NCBI GenBank assembly: GCA_037442025.1
Contig: JBBIRB010000066.1
Span: 1 to 7,458, forward strand
Length of the DNA: 7,458 nt
Origin: UBA2287 sp037442025
GTDB lineage: Bacteria > Bacteroidota > Bacteroidia > Bacteroidales > Tenuifilaceae
Reading direction: 5' to 3'
Of this stretch, positions 1 to 7,088 are shown piece by piece; position 1 is the stretch's first letter; every line of letters starts with the position of its first letter. Under the pieces are notes generated by a model, which worked only from the letters and a program-made list of their open reading frames with translations, was not told where the DNA came from and searched no databases. The translations under genes were made by a program, and so were the position numbers.

Positions 1-25
1 TTAGTTCAAATTTAAAACATCTCAG

Positions 26-99
26 TGATCCGGACAGGATTCGAACCTGTGACCCACAGCTTAGAAGGCTGTTGCTCTGTCCAACTGAGCTACCGGACC
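26..99 (-). tRNA. tRNA-Arg, anticodon UCU
   Basis: On the minus strand this 74-base segment folds as a full cloverleaf. The acceptor stem is GGTCCGG with CCGGATC (one G-U pair), and the discriminator base is A. The anticodon stem ACAGC/GCTGT carries the 7-base loop CTTCTAA with anticodon TCT, which reads arginine AGA codons. The T arm contains the usual GGTTCGAATCC. The 3' CCA is not encoded; the bases after the discriminator are CTGAG, so CCA must be added after transcription. It is transcribed away from the C69 peptidase gene. No terminator hairpin is visible in the 25 bases left before the window edge. Confidence 0.97.
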
Positions 100-115
100 A
101 TTTATTTTAGGTTTG

Positions 116-141
116 CAAAAATATAAAAAACATTCCAACAA
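116..141 (-). promoter_or_regulatory. Promoter of tRNA-Arg (Bacteroidota type)
   Basis: Read on the minus strand, TATTTTTG (plus 116-123) matches the Bacteroidota -7 consensus TAnnTTTG exactly and lies 16 bases before the first base of the tRNA. A TTG at plus 139-141 could act as the -33 element, but the 15-base spacing is shorter than the usual 19 or so. The -7 call is firm and the -33 call is weak. Confidence 0.6.
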
Positions 142-300
142 TAAAATTTTTTTCTAAACTTGAATCTCTTATTGAACAATCCTTTTTGCTTGCTATATTG
201 CAAATTGTATTTTAAACTCTTTATATAAATCGGTTTCTAATTCGTTTTATGTTCGAAACTTTTTGTTTTTAAATGGGTTACTATAACTAAAAATCTAAAT

Positions 301-2037
301 ATGAGAAAATTAGTTTTTTCCTTGTTTGCAATTCCATTATTTGCAACTTTTTCAAATTTTAATTCTTGGGGCTGTACAAGCTACTTGGTATCAAAAGGAG
401 CTTCGGTCGATGGGGCAACTTTAATTTCATATGCTGGCGATTCGCACGTTCGGTATGGTCAACTATACTTTCGACCGCGAACTACTTGGCCTGCAGGTTC
501 AATGCAAACCATTTACGATCGCAGCTCGAACAAACCTCTTGGGCAAATTCCTTATCCCAACGAAACGTATCAGGTTGTTGGTTTTATGAACGAATATCAG
601 GTTTCCATTGGCGAGAGCACTTTTGGTGGGCGGGAGGAACTTTCGGATAGTACCGGGTTTATCGACTGGGGTAGCATTATGTTTTTGGGATTGCAGCGCG
701 GAAAAACGGCTCGCGAAGCCATTAAGGTTATGGTAGAACTTGCTAATGAGTATGGCTACTTTAGCTCGGGTCAGTCGTATTCGGTTGCCGACCCTAACGA
801 AGTATGGTTTCTCGAAATAATTGGCAAAGGGGTCGATATGAAAACCGACCGTAAAACCAAAAAAACCTACAATGCCAATAAAGGAATTGTTTTCGTTGCC
901 ATTCGTATCCCCGATGGTTACATTAGCGCTCACGCTAACCATTCGCGTATTACCAATTTCCCCTTGGAGGATGGTGTGAGGTCGATTAGTTCGAAAAATT
1001 TGAACAAAATTTTCAATCCCGAAGTGGAGGTGGTTTACTCGCACGATGTTATCGATTTTGCCCGTAAAATGAAGTATTTCAATGGAGCCGATCAGGATTT
1101 CAGTTTTTCCGATGCATATGCACCGCTCAATTTTGGCGCGGCACGTTTCTGCGACCTAAGGGTTTGGGCTATGTTTAACCATGCTTGCGATGGCATGGAT
1201 CAGTACTGGGATTATGCAACTGGTAAAACCAAGGGCCCCCGTATGCCCCTTTACGTAAAGCCAAACCGTAAACTTTCGCCCCGCGATTTAATGGAGTTCA
1301 AAGGCGACCACCTGCAGGGTACCGAACTCGATATGAGTAAGGATATTGGTGCTGGTCCGCATGGATTGCCTTACCGTTGGCGGCCAATGACTTGGGAATA
1401 CGATGGTAAAAAGTACTTTCACGAGCGTACCACCGCTACCCAGCAAACTGCTTTTTCGTGGGTAGCGCAAATGCGCAGCTGGTTGCCCAACCCAATTGGT
1501 GGTATTTTTTGGTACGGATTAGACGATGCTAACCTAAGCGTTCACGTTCCGTTTTACGCAGGCATTACCAGCGTTCCATTTACCCATTCAGAGCAGAATG
1601 GCGATATACTAACGTATTCTGAAACTTCAGCCTTTTGGACCTTTCAGCGTGTGTCGCACATGGCCTACCTGTTTTACAACAGGGTAATTGTCGATTTGCG
1701 CAAAAAGCAAAGTGAGTACAGAACCAAATACGAAAGTTATGTTGAAGCAGTTGATGCTGGAGCTCTTAAATTGTACGAAAAGGATCCGCAATTGGCAAAG
1801 CAGTTCCTTACTGAGTTCTCGCATAATACAGCAACAAATTTGGTTAACGAGTGGCGAAATTTTGGCAACTTCCTTCTGGTTAAGTACCTCGACGGTAACG
1901 TGAAGCAGGAGCAGAATGGAGAGTTTCTTCGAAATTCATGGGATTTTCCACGTAGTCCGAAACATCCCAATTACCCCGATGAGTGGAAACAGAATTTGAT
2001 TGAAAAAACAGGCGATAAGTTCCTTCAACCTAAATAG
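301..2037 (+). CDS. Secreted C69-family dipeptidase
   Basis: This 578-residue protein is a peptidase family C69 (PepD/U34) dipeptidase, an N-terminal-nucleophile hydrolase that splits dipeptides and small peptides. An n-region MRK, a hydrophobic stretch at residues 4-17 and a short c-region form a signal peptide, so it probably acts in the periplasm or outside the cell. The catalytic cysteine is Cys25 in the motif CTSYLVSKGASVDGATL, followed by SYAGDSH. Other family hallmarks are the IPDGYISAHANHSRI block with Asn213 and Arg216, the RSWLPNPIGGIFWYGLDD block from Arg392, and VPFYAG from Val416. The length is normal for Bacteroidota members. The ATG is chosen because it starts the signal peptide; there is no Shine-Dalgarno sequence. 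A possible promoter is TTTG at 185-188, then 19 bases, then TATTTTAA (two mismatches). The gene ends in tandem stops TAG-TAA. Family assignment is firm; substrate preference is unknown. Confidence 0.95.
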   Translation: MRKLVFSLFAIPLFATFSNFNSWGCTSYLVSKGASVDGATLISYAGDSHVRYGQLYFRPRTTWPAGSMQTIYDRSSNKPLGQIPYPNETYQVVGFMNEYQVSIGESTFGGREELSDSTGFIDWGSIMFLGLQRGKTAREAIKVMVELANEYGYFSSGQSYSVADPNEVWFLEIIGKGVDMKTDRKTKKTYNANKGIVFVAIRIPDGYISAHANHSRITNFPLEDGVRSISSKNLNKIFNPEVEVVYSHDVIDFARKMKYFNGADQDFSFSDAYAPLNFGAARFCDLRVWAMFNHACDGMDQYWDYATGKTKGPRMPLYVKPNRKLSPRDLMEFKGDHLQGTELDMSKDIGAGPHGLPYRWRPMTWEYDGKKYFHERTTATQQTAFSWVAQMRSWLPNPIGGIFWYGLDDANLSVHVPFYAGITSVPFTHSEQNGDILTYSETSAFWTFQRVSHMAYLFYNRVIVDLRKKQSEYRTKYESYVEAVDAGALKLYEKDPQLAKQFLTEFSHNTATNLVNEWRNFGNFLLVKYLDGNVKQEQNGEFLRNSWDFPRSPKHPNYPDEWKQNLIEKTGDKFLQPK

Positions 2038-2047
2038 TAAGGTTTCT

Positions 2048-2082
2048 AAAAACCCCGGGTTCTTTCGAATTCGGGGTTTTTT
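2048..2082 (+). terminator. Rho-independent terminator after the C69 gene
   Basis: The arm CCCCGGGTTC (2053-2062) pairs with GAATTCGGGG (2067-2076) around a TTTC loop, giving 10 pairs with two G-U pairs. It is preceded by A5 and followed by T6. It starts 10 bases after the stop codon. It should largely isolate the downstream iadA gene from readthrough, and the A/T flanks mean it could work in both directions. Confidence 0.9.
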
Positions 2083-2159
2083 AAACATTTAAAAACGTGC
2101 TGCGTTAAGGGTACAACGCCATAAACAACTATATTTATAATACACAAATAATTTCGATT

Positions 2160-3329
2160 ATGATACTATTTAAAAATGCCGAAGTATATTCGCCAAACCA
2201 CCTTGGAACAAAGGACGTATTGGTAGCCGGAAAAACCATAGCTGCCATTGAGAACTCGATTGAAATTCCCAAAGAACTGAATTGCGAGGTTATTGAAGCC
2301 AGTGGCTTAAAACTGGTTCCCGGCTTTATCGATGCGCATGTTCACATTGCTGGTGCAGGTGGCGAGGGTGGTCCTTCTACTCGTACCCCCGAACTTCAGC
2401 TTAGTATGCTAATCGATGGCGGTGTAACAACTGTTATTGGCTGTTTGGGAACCGATGGCATGACTCGAACCGTTGAGAGCGTTTTAATGAAAGCCAAAGC
2501 ATTACGACACGAAGGGGTTTCGTCGTGGATTTATACTGGCTCGTATCAGGTACCAACTCCCACAATAACTGGCGATGTGGGCAAGGACATAGCTATTATT
2601 GATGAAATTATAGGTGTTGGCGAGGTGGCCATTTCCGACCATCGGTCGTCTTGTCCCACCACCAACGAGCTAATCCGAATTACCGAGCACGCAAGGGTAG
2701 GGGGAATGCTTGGTGGAAAGGCTGGCATTGTTAACATACATATGGGCGACGCCAAAAATCCTTTTCAGCCCATTCACGATGCGGTTGCACAGAGCGAACT
2801 GAACTACAAACAGTTTTTTCCAACTCATATAAATCGAAACGACTATATTTTTGAGGATGCCAAGGAGTACGGCAAAAAAGGGTGGATTGACATAACCACA
2901 AGCTCTTACCCATATTTTCCACAGTACGAAATAAAGCCCTCACGGGCTCTTAAGTTGCTCCTCGAAGCAGGCGTTCCCATTGAGCATATAACATTTACCT
3001 CTGATGCCTGTGGCTCACTTCCCGATTTCGACCCGGTTACCGGAGAACTTCGGCAACTCGAAATGGGTATGCCTAGCGCAAACCTTCGCGAGCTGGTTGA
3101 TGCAGTGAAGGATGAAAATATTCCACTCGAAACAGCAATAAAAGTATTAACATCGAACCCAGCTGATATACTAAAACTTAAACAAAAGGGTAGAATTGAG
3201 GTTGGTAAAGATGCTGACATTCTTCTTCTCGATTCTGATTTTAAGGTGAAGCACATTCTTGCCCTTGGGCAATTTTTAAAACGCGAGTACGTTGCTACAC
3301 GAAAAGGCTCGTACGAAGGAAGGGGTTGA
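2160..3329 (+). CDS. iadA: Beta-aspartyl (isoaspartyl) dipeptidase
   Basis: This 389-residue amidohydrolase matches E. coli IadA (390 residues) along its whole length. IadA hydrolyses dipeptides with an N-terminal beta-aspartyl link, which arise when damaged proteins are degraded. No signal peptide is seen, so it is cytosolic. Metal ligands by alignment from memory are His60 and His62 (FIDAHVH), His194 (IHMGD), His223 (PTHINR) and Asp282 (TSDACGS). Substrate residues appear as Glu69 (GGEGGPSTRTPE), Tyr129, Arg162 (SDHRSS), Arg226 and Ser286. The position of the carboxylated bridging lysine (E. coli Lys162) is Glu155 here, in GVGEVAISDHR. The C-terminal GRIEVGKDADILLLD is the usual amidohydrolase end. 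The ATG gives the normal N-terminus; no Shine-Dalgarno is present. TATATTTA at 2130-2137 is one mismatch from the -7 consensus, without a good -33. No terminator hairpin follows directly. Confidence 0.94.
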   Translation: MILFKNAEVYSPNHLGTKDVLVAGKTIAAIENSIEIPKELNCEVIEASGLKLVPGFIDAHVHIAGAGGEGGPSTRTPELQLSMLIDGGVTTVIGCLGTDGMTRTVESVLMKAKALRHEGVSSWIYTGSYQVPTPTITGDVGKDIAIIDEIIGVGEVAISDHRSSCPTTNELIRITEHARVGGMLGGKAGIVNIHMGDAKNPFQPIHDAVAQSELNYKQFFPTHINRNDYIFEDAKEYGKKGWIDITTSSYPYFPQYEIKPSRALKLLLEAGVPIEHITFTSDACGSLPDFDPVTGELRQLEMGMPSANLRELVDAVKDENIPLETAIKVLTSNPADILKLKQKGRIEVGKDADILLLDSDFKVKHILALGQFLKREYVATRKGSYEGRG

Positions 3330-3368
3330 GGGAGGTATTGGGTTTTTGGGTTAATAGGTTATTGGAGT

Positions 3369-3382
3369 CCGAAGACCGAAGA
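3369..3382 (+). repeat. Perfect tandem doublet of CCGAAGA
   Basis: Two identical, directly adjacent copies of the 7-base unit CCGAAGA occur at 3369-3375 and 3376-3382. The shared ACCGA core and the 7-base step resemble the larger array 90 bases downstream, so both may belong to one repeat family. Confidence 0.6.
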
Positions 3383-3400
3383 GTGCAAAAAGTTTTTCAC

Positions 3401-3427
3401 CACATAGACACATTAGGGCACAATAGG
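3401..3427 (+). repeat. Three degenerate CACATAG-like units
   Basis: Units CACATAGA (3401-3408), CACATTAGGG (3409-3418) and CACAATAGG (3419-3427) are adjacent and vary around CACATAGG with 8 to 10 base spacing. They look like an eroded tandem repeat. From general memory, similar strings are scattered between genes of other Bacteroidota; I cannot verify that here. Confidence 0.45.
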
Positions 3428-3471
3428 ATTTTCTAATATTGCGGCTTTGCGTGAAATTTAGTCCGTAGCGA

Positions 3472-3557
3472 GCTGCCAACTGCCGACTTTAGACTGACGA
3501 CCGAGTACCGACCCTTCGAGAACCTCAGGGCAAGCAACCGATAACTGACAACCCCTG
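3472..3557 (+). repeat. Degenerate heptamer array around ACTGCCG / ACCGACC
   Basis: Six consecutive 7-base units run from 3472 to 3513: GCTGCCA, ACTGCCG, ACTTTAG, ACTGACG, ACCGAGT, ACCGACC. After a 23-base interruption that contains most of a small hairpin, three more units follow from 3537 to 3557: ACCGATA, ACTGACA, ACCCCTG. Most units start with AC and share an ACYGMC-like core. The 7-base step is not a multiple of three, and the segment is not in an open reading frame, so this is not a protein repeat. Confidence 0.6.
3512..3530 (+). repeat. Small hairpin interrupting the heptamer array
   Basis: CCCT (3512-3515) pairs with AGGG (3527-3530), and GAG (3518-3520) pairs with CTC (3524-3526), with TC bulged and AAC as loop. 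It has no T-run after it, so it is not a terminator. It overlaps the last two bases of the sixth heptamer and separates the two blocks of 7-base units. Confidence 0.4.
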
Positions 3558-3608
3558 CCTGACTGCCTGCCCGACAAAGCCGTTCAGGCGGGCGTCACGC
3601 AGGCAGGG
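3553..3608 (+). repeat. GC-rich inverted repeat, 9-base arms
   Basis: CCCTGCCTG (3553-3561) is the exact reverse complement of CAGGCAGGG (3600-3608). Inside, GCCTG (3565-3569) can pair with CAGGC (3585-3589), or GCCCG (3569-3573) with CGGGC (3589-3593), giving two competing inner stems. The left arm is also directly repeated as CTGCCTG at 3555-3561 and 3563-3569. There is no T-run, so it is not a standard terminator. It may be a palindromic interspersed element. No flanking target duplication is obvious. Confidence 0.65.
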
Positions 3609-3634
3609 ACAACTCTCCATTCCCCTTAACCCTC

Positions 3635-3665
3635 TTTAGCTCTTACAGCATTTAAGCTATTTTTT
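3635..3665 (+). promoter_or_regulatory. Candidate promoter of the tricorn-type gene
   Basis: TTTA (3635-3638), 19 bases, then TATTTTTT (3658-3665) is one mismatch in each box from TTTG-N19-TAnnTTTG, with the same spacing as the tRNA-Asp promoter. It would start transcription near 3672 and leave a leader of about 45 bases. AT-rich DNA can match by chance. Confidence 0.35.
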
Positions 3666-3716
3666 TAGTATCTTGTCATAGGAGAAGTTTCTAATTTCTA
3701 ACTAAATACTTACCCT

Positions 3717-6700
3717 ATGAAGAAAACCCTATTTTCAATGGCCATTGTGCTGGGAGTGCTATTGCTATTTGAAGCAGCTATAGCGCAGGAGGCACGTTTA
3801 ATGCGTTTTCCAACGGTTAGCAGTAACCAGGTGGTTTTTTCGTACGCCGGCGACCTCTACTCGGTGCCACTTGCAGGCGGAATGGCACGGAAGCTAACTT
3901 CCCAGGTTGGTTTCGAAACGTTTCCGAAATTTTCGCCCGATGGTAAAACCATTGCATTTACTGGTCAGTACGATGGCAATACCGAGGTGTTTGCCATACC
4001 CGCCGAAGGCGGAATGCCACGCAGGCTAACCCATACAGCAACCCTTAATCGCGACGATGTGTCCGATCGAATGGGGCCAAATAATATTGTTATGGCTTGG
4101 ACTCCCGATGGAAATAGCATCGTGTACCGTTCGCGCAAGCAAACGTTCAACGATTTTGTTGGCCATCTTTTCAGCGTTTCGCTAAAGGGAGGTATGTCGG
4201 AGGAGTTACCATTGTCAACCGGAGGTTTCTGTTCATACTCGCCCGATGGCAAGCAGCTGGCTTTCAACCGTGTTTTCCGCGAATTCCGCACCTGGAAATA
4301 CTATCAGGGCGGAATGGCCGACGATATTTGGATATTCGATTTCAATACCAAACAAACCAAGAATATAACCAGTAACGTTGCACAGGATATTTTTCCAATG
4401 TGGATTGGTGAAGAGATATTCTTCGTATCGGATCGCGATCGTACAGCCAACCTTTTTGTTTACAATATAAAAACCGAAAAAATTGAAAAGGTTACCAATT
4501 TCACCGATTATGATGTGAAGTTTCCAAGCCACAATGGCAATTCAATAGTATTCGAAAAGGGCGGTTACCTTTTCCATTTCGATGCTAAGAGCCGAAAGGT
4601 TGCTCAAATTCTGGTTGCAATTACCGACGATTTTGGCTACTCTCGCTCCGAACTGGTTGATGCTTCGAAGCGAATATTCTCGGCGCAAATTGCACCCGAT
4701 GGCGCAAGAGCGCTATTCTCGGCACGTGGCGATATCTTCACGGTTCCAGCAACCGCCGGTATAACCCGCAACTTAACCCAAACCTCCGAGGCTCACGAAC
4801 GTGCTGCAGCATGGTCGCCCGATGGAAAGTACATTGCTTACCTATCGGACATTAGCGGTGAGTACGAAATTTATATTCAGGCACAGGACGGTTCGGCACC
4901 TGCCGAGCGGATAACTTCGGGTTCGCAAAACTACATTTTTGGCCTTTCGTGGTCGCCCGATAGCAAAAAGATTCTTTTCGCCAATCGCAAAAGCGACTTA
5001 ATGTATGTAGATATTGCAACCAAAAAGGTAACTCAAGTCGATAACGGAAAATATGGTAATATTTTCTCTACTGCATGGTCGCCCGATAGTAAGTGGATTG
5101 CCTACTCAAATGCCGATGAGAACCGCTTCTCAGTAATCTATCTTTTCAACCTAGCAAACGGCACTAAAACAGCCGTTACCGATAACTGGTACTCATCGTC
5201 GCAGGTTACATTCTCAAACGATGGAAAATACCTTCTTTTCGTTTCCGATCGCGATTTCAACCCAATTTACAGCCGTACCGAGTGGAACCATGCATACAGC
5301 GCCATGAGCCGTATTTATATGGTTATGCTTTCGAAGGATACTCCATCGCCCTTTGCACCCGAAAATAACGAGGTGAAAATAGAAACTCCTGCTCCAACCG
5401 AAAAACCAGCCGACAAAGGTAAAAAAGCCGAAGAAAAGAAGCCCGAAGTTCCAAAGGTAGTCGATGTGAAAATCGATTTGGCTGGTATTCAGTCGCGTAT
5501 AATTTCGTTGCCCATTGATGTGGCAAACTATTGGAACGTTTCGTGTGTCGACGATAAGGTTTACTTTGTTCAGGCTACCGAAGGTAGAAGAAATGGCGGT
5601 GCATTGAAAATGTACGATTTAAAAAAGAAGAGCGAAACCGAATTGGGCGAGAGGTTAGGATATACCCTTTCGGCCAATGGAAAAAAGATGCTGGTTATGC
5701 GTGGAAGTACCTATGCAATAATCGATTTGCCTTCTGCAAAAATTAATATGGATAAAACCGTCGACCTTTCGAATATGAAGGTTTGGGTTGATTATCGTAA
5801 GGAGTGGAAACAGATTTACGATGAAAGCTGGCGCCAAATGCGCGACTTCTTCTACGTTGAGAATATGCACGGGGTCGATTGGAAAGCCATGCACAAAAAG
5901 TACGAAGTGCTTTTACCTTACGTAAACCATAGAGCCGATTTAACCTATATTATTGGCGAACTTATTGGCGAGTTGAATGTTGGCCATGCCTACGTAAACA
6001 GTGGCGATATGCCAAAACCATCGAGAACGCCCATGGGCCTTTTGGGTGCCAAGTTTAGTCGTCATGCTTCGGGCTACTTTAAAATTGAGCAGATACTTGA
6101 GGGTGCATCGTGGAGCAGCACGCTTCGTTCGCCACTTCTCGATGTTGGTGTAAATGTGAATAAAGGCGATTTTATAATTGCAGTTGATGGTAAGCAGTTG
6201 AACCAGTTCGACGATATTTACCAAGCCCTTATTGGCAAAGCCAATGTAACAGTTGAGCTGTTGGTAAACTCCAAGCCCGAAGCAGCAGGTGCACGAAAAG
6301 TGCTTGTTACACCTATACCCGATGAGGCTCCTTTGTACTACTACACATGGGTTCAGGGAAATATTCGTAAAGTTAACCAAGCAACCAATGGCGAAGTTGG
6401 CTATATTCATGTTCCCGATATGGGAGTAGAAGGGCTAAATGAGTTTGTTAAACATTTTTATCCGCAGTTAACCAAAAAAGCCCTCATCATCGACGATAGG
6501 GGCAATGGCGGAGGAAACGTATCGCCCATGCTACTCGAGCGTTTGAGTCGTGTTCCCTACCGTGCTACAGCACGTCGTGGGTTCGATTCGCCAAACCCAA
6601 TTCCTGCACAAACGCATATAGGTCCAAAAGTATTGCTAATCGACCGCTATTCGGCATCCGATGGCGACCTATTTCCCTATGGCTTCCGCCAGTTGGGATT

Positions 6701-6998
6701 GGGAACCATTATTGGAACCCGCTCGTGGGGTGGAGTTGTTGGTATTAGCGGTTCGCTTCCGTTTGTCGATGGTGGCGATCTTCGCAAACCCGAGTTTGCC
6801 AGCTACAGTTCCGAAAAGAGCGAGTGGATAATTGAGGGCTATGGTGTAGACCCCGATATTTATCTCGATAACGACCCCTATAAAGAGTACATGGGAATCG
6901 ACGATCAGCTGAGCAAAGCTATTGAACTTATTAAGGAGCAAATGAAGAGCCGTAAGGATTTACCTGCAATTCCTGTAGCGCCCGATAAGTCGAAGTAG
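3717..6998 (+). CDS. Secreted tricorn-type S41 protease
   Basis: This 1093-residue protein has the full tricorn protease layout; archaeal tricorn is of similar length and trims oligopeptides. Residues 1-23 form a signal peptide with an AIA-Q cut, so this copy is exported, unlike cytosolic archaeal tricorn. Two beta-propellers follow, marked by PD40 motifs such as FSPDG (72), WTPDG (128), YSPDG (174), WSPDG (366), WSPDS (412 and 454) and FSNDG (499). A charged Lys/Glu/Pro linker spans about 558-580. The C1 domain runs from about 700, a PDZ-like domain from about 775 to 870, and the catalytic C2 domain after that. Catalytic residues by alignment are His757, nucleophile Ser981 (SASDGD) with Asp982, and Glu1040 (IEGYGVDPD); the GNGGG at 929-933 should help form the oxyanion hole. 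Tricorn Ser745 corresponds to Gly756. No usable Shine-Dalgarno exists; GGAGAAG at 3681 is about 30 bases from the ATG, too far. Confidence 0.95.
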   Translation: MKKTLFSMAIVLGVLLLFEAAIAQEARLMRFPTVSSNQVVFSYAGDLYSVPLAGGMARKLTSQVGFETFPKFSPDGKTIAFTGQYDGNTEVFAIPAEGGMPRRLTHTATLNRDDVSDRMGPNNIVMAWTPDGNSIVYRSRKQTFNDFVGHLFSVSLKGGMSEELPLSTGGFCSYSPDGKQLAFNRVFREFRTWKYYQGGMADDIWIFDFNTKQTKNITSNVAQDIFPMWIGEEIFFVSDRDRTANLFVYNIKTEKIEKVTNFTDYDVKFPSHNGNSIVFEKGGYLFHFDAKSRKVAQILVAITDDFGYSRSELVDASKRIFSAQIAPDGARALFSARGDIFTVPATAGITRNLTQTSEAHERAAAWSPDGKYIAYLSDISGEYEIYIQAQDGSAPAERITSGSQNYIFGLSWSPDSKKILFANRKSDLMYVDIATKKVTQVDNGKYGNIFSTAWSPDSKWIAYSNADENRFSVIYLFNLANGTKTAVTDNWYSSSQVTFSNDGKYLLFVSDRDFNPIYSRTEWNHAYSAMSRIYMVMLSKDTPSPFAPENNEVKIETPAPTEKPADKGKKAEEKKPEVPKVVDVKIDLAGIQSRIISLPIDVANYWNVSCVDDKVYFVQATEGRRNGGALKMYDLKKKSETELGERLGYTLSANGKKMLVMRGSTYAIIDLPSAKINMDKTVDLSNMKVWVDYRKEWKQIYDESWRQMRDFFYVENMHGVDWKAMHKKYEVLLPYVNHRADLTYIIGELIGELNVGHAYVNSGDMPKPSRTPMGLLGAKFSRHASGYFKIEQILEGASWSSTLRSPLLDVGVNVNKGDFIIAVDGKQLNQFDDIYQALIGKANVTVELLVNSKPEAAGARKVLVTPIPDEAPLYYYTWVQGNIRKVNQATNGEVGYIHVPDMGVEGLNEFVKHFYPQLTKKALIIDDRGNGGGNVSPMLLERLSRVPYRATARRGFDSPNPIPAQTHIGPKVLLIDRYSASDGDLFPYGFRQLGLGTIIGTRSWGGVVGISGSLPFVDGGDLRKPEFASYSSEKSEWIIEGYGVDPDIYLDNDPYKEYMGIDDQLSKAIELIKEQMKSRKDLPAIPVAPDKSK

Positions 6999-7012
6999 TT
7001 TACAGATTTTAG

Positions 7013-7053
7013 TGGGAGCAACCAATCATAAAACATGGTTGCTCTCATTTTTT
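7013..7053 (+). terminator. Rho-independent terminator after the tricorn-type gene
   Basis: TGGGAGCAACCA (7013-7024) pairs with TGGTTGCTCTCA (7036-7047), twelve pairs with one G-U, around an 11-base loop, followed by T6. It starts 14 bases after the stop codon and ends the transcription unit before the tRNA-Asp promoter. Confidence 0.88.
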
Positions 7054-7088
7054 CAATTTCGAAATTTGAATAAAAATAATAGCGAATA

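Larger units (their letters stand above)
3330..3716. other. 387-base non-coding gap rich in degenerate short repeats
   Basis: No credible gene is present on either strand. The segment holds a perfect 7-base doublet, a run of CACATAG-like units, a 7-base-phased degenerate array, a small hairpin and a GC-rich inverted repeat, each listed separately. Its base composition in 3470-3610 is richer in G and C than the AT-rich spacers elsewhere in the window. The last 80 bases (about 3637-3716) are AT-rich and probably hold the promoter and leader of the tricorn gene. Confidence 0.8.

Noticed and set aside
364..375. Lipoprotein signal (lipobox) in the C69 peptidase
   Set aside because: The residues before Cys25 are S-W-G; Trp at -2 and Ser at -3 fit a lipobox poorly, and lipidation would block the catalytic cysteine.
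499..1044. 181-codon minus-strand open frame inside the C69 gene
   Set aside because: It lies antisense to clear family motifs of the C69 peptidase and has no recognisable domain; it is a shadow of codon usage.
3472..3557. CRISPR array
   Set aside because: The units are only 7 bases, degenerate and without unique spacers, and no cas gene is nearby.
3681..3687. GGAGAAG as a ribosome binding site for the tricorn-type gene
   Set aside because: It is about 30 bases before the ATG, too far to position the ribosome, and the other genes here also lack such sites.
5940..6410. 156-codon minus-strand open frame inside the tricorn-type gene
   Set aside because: It is antisense to the conserved C1 and PDZ regions and shows no domain; it is a shadow frame.
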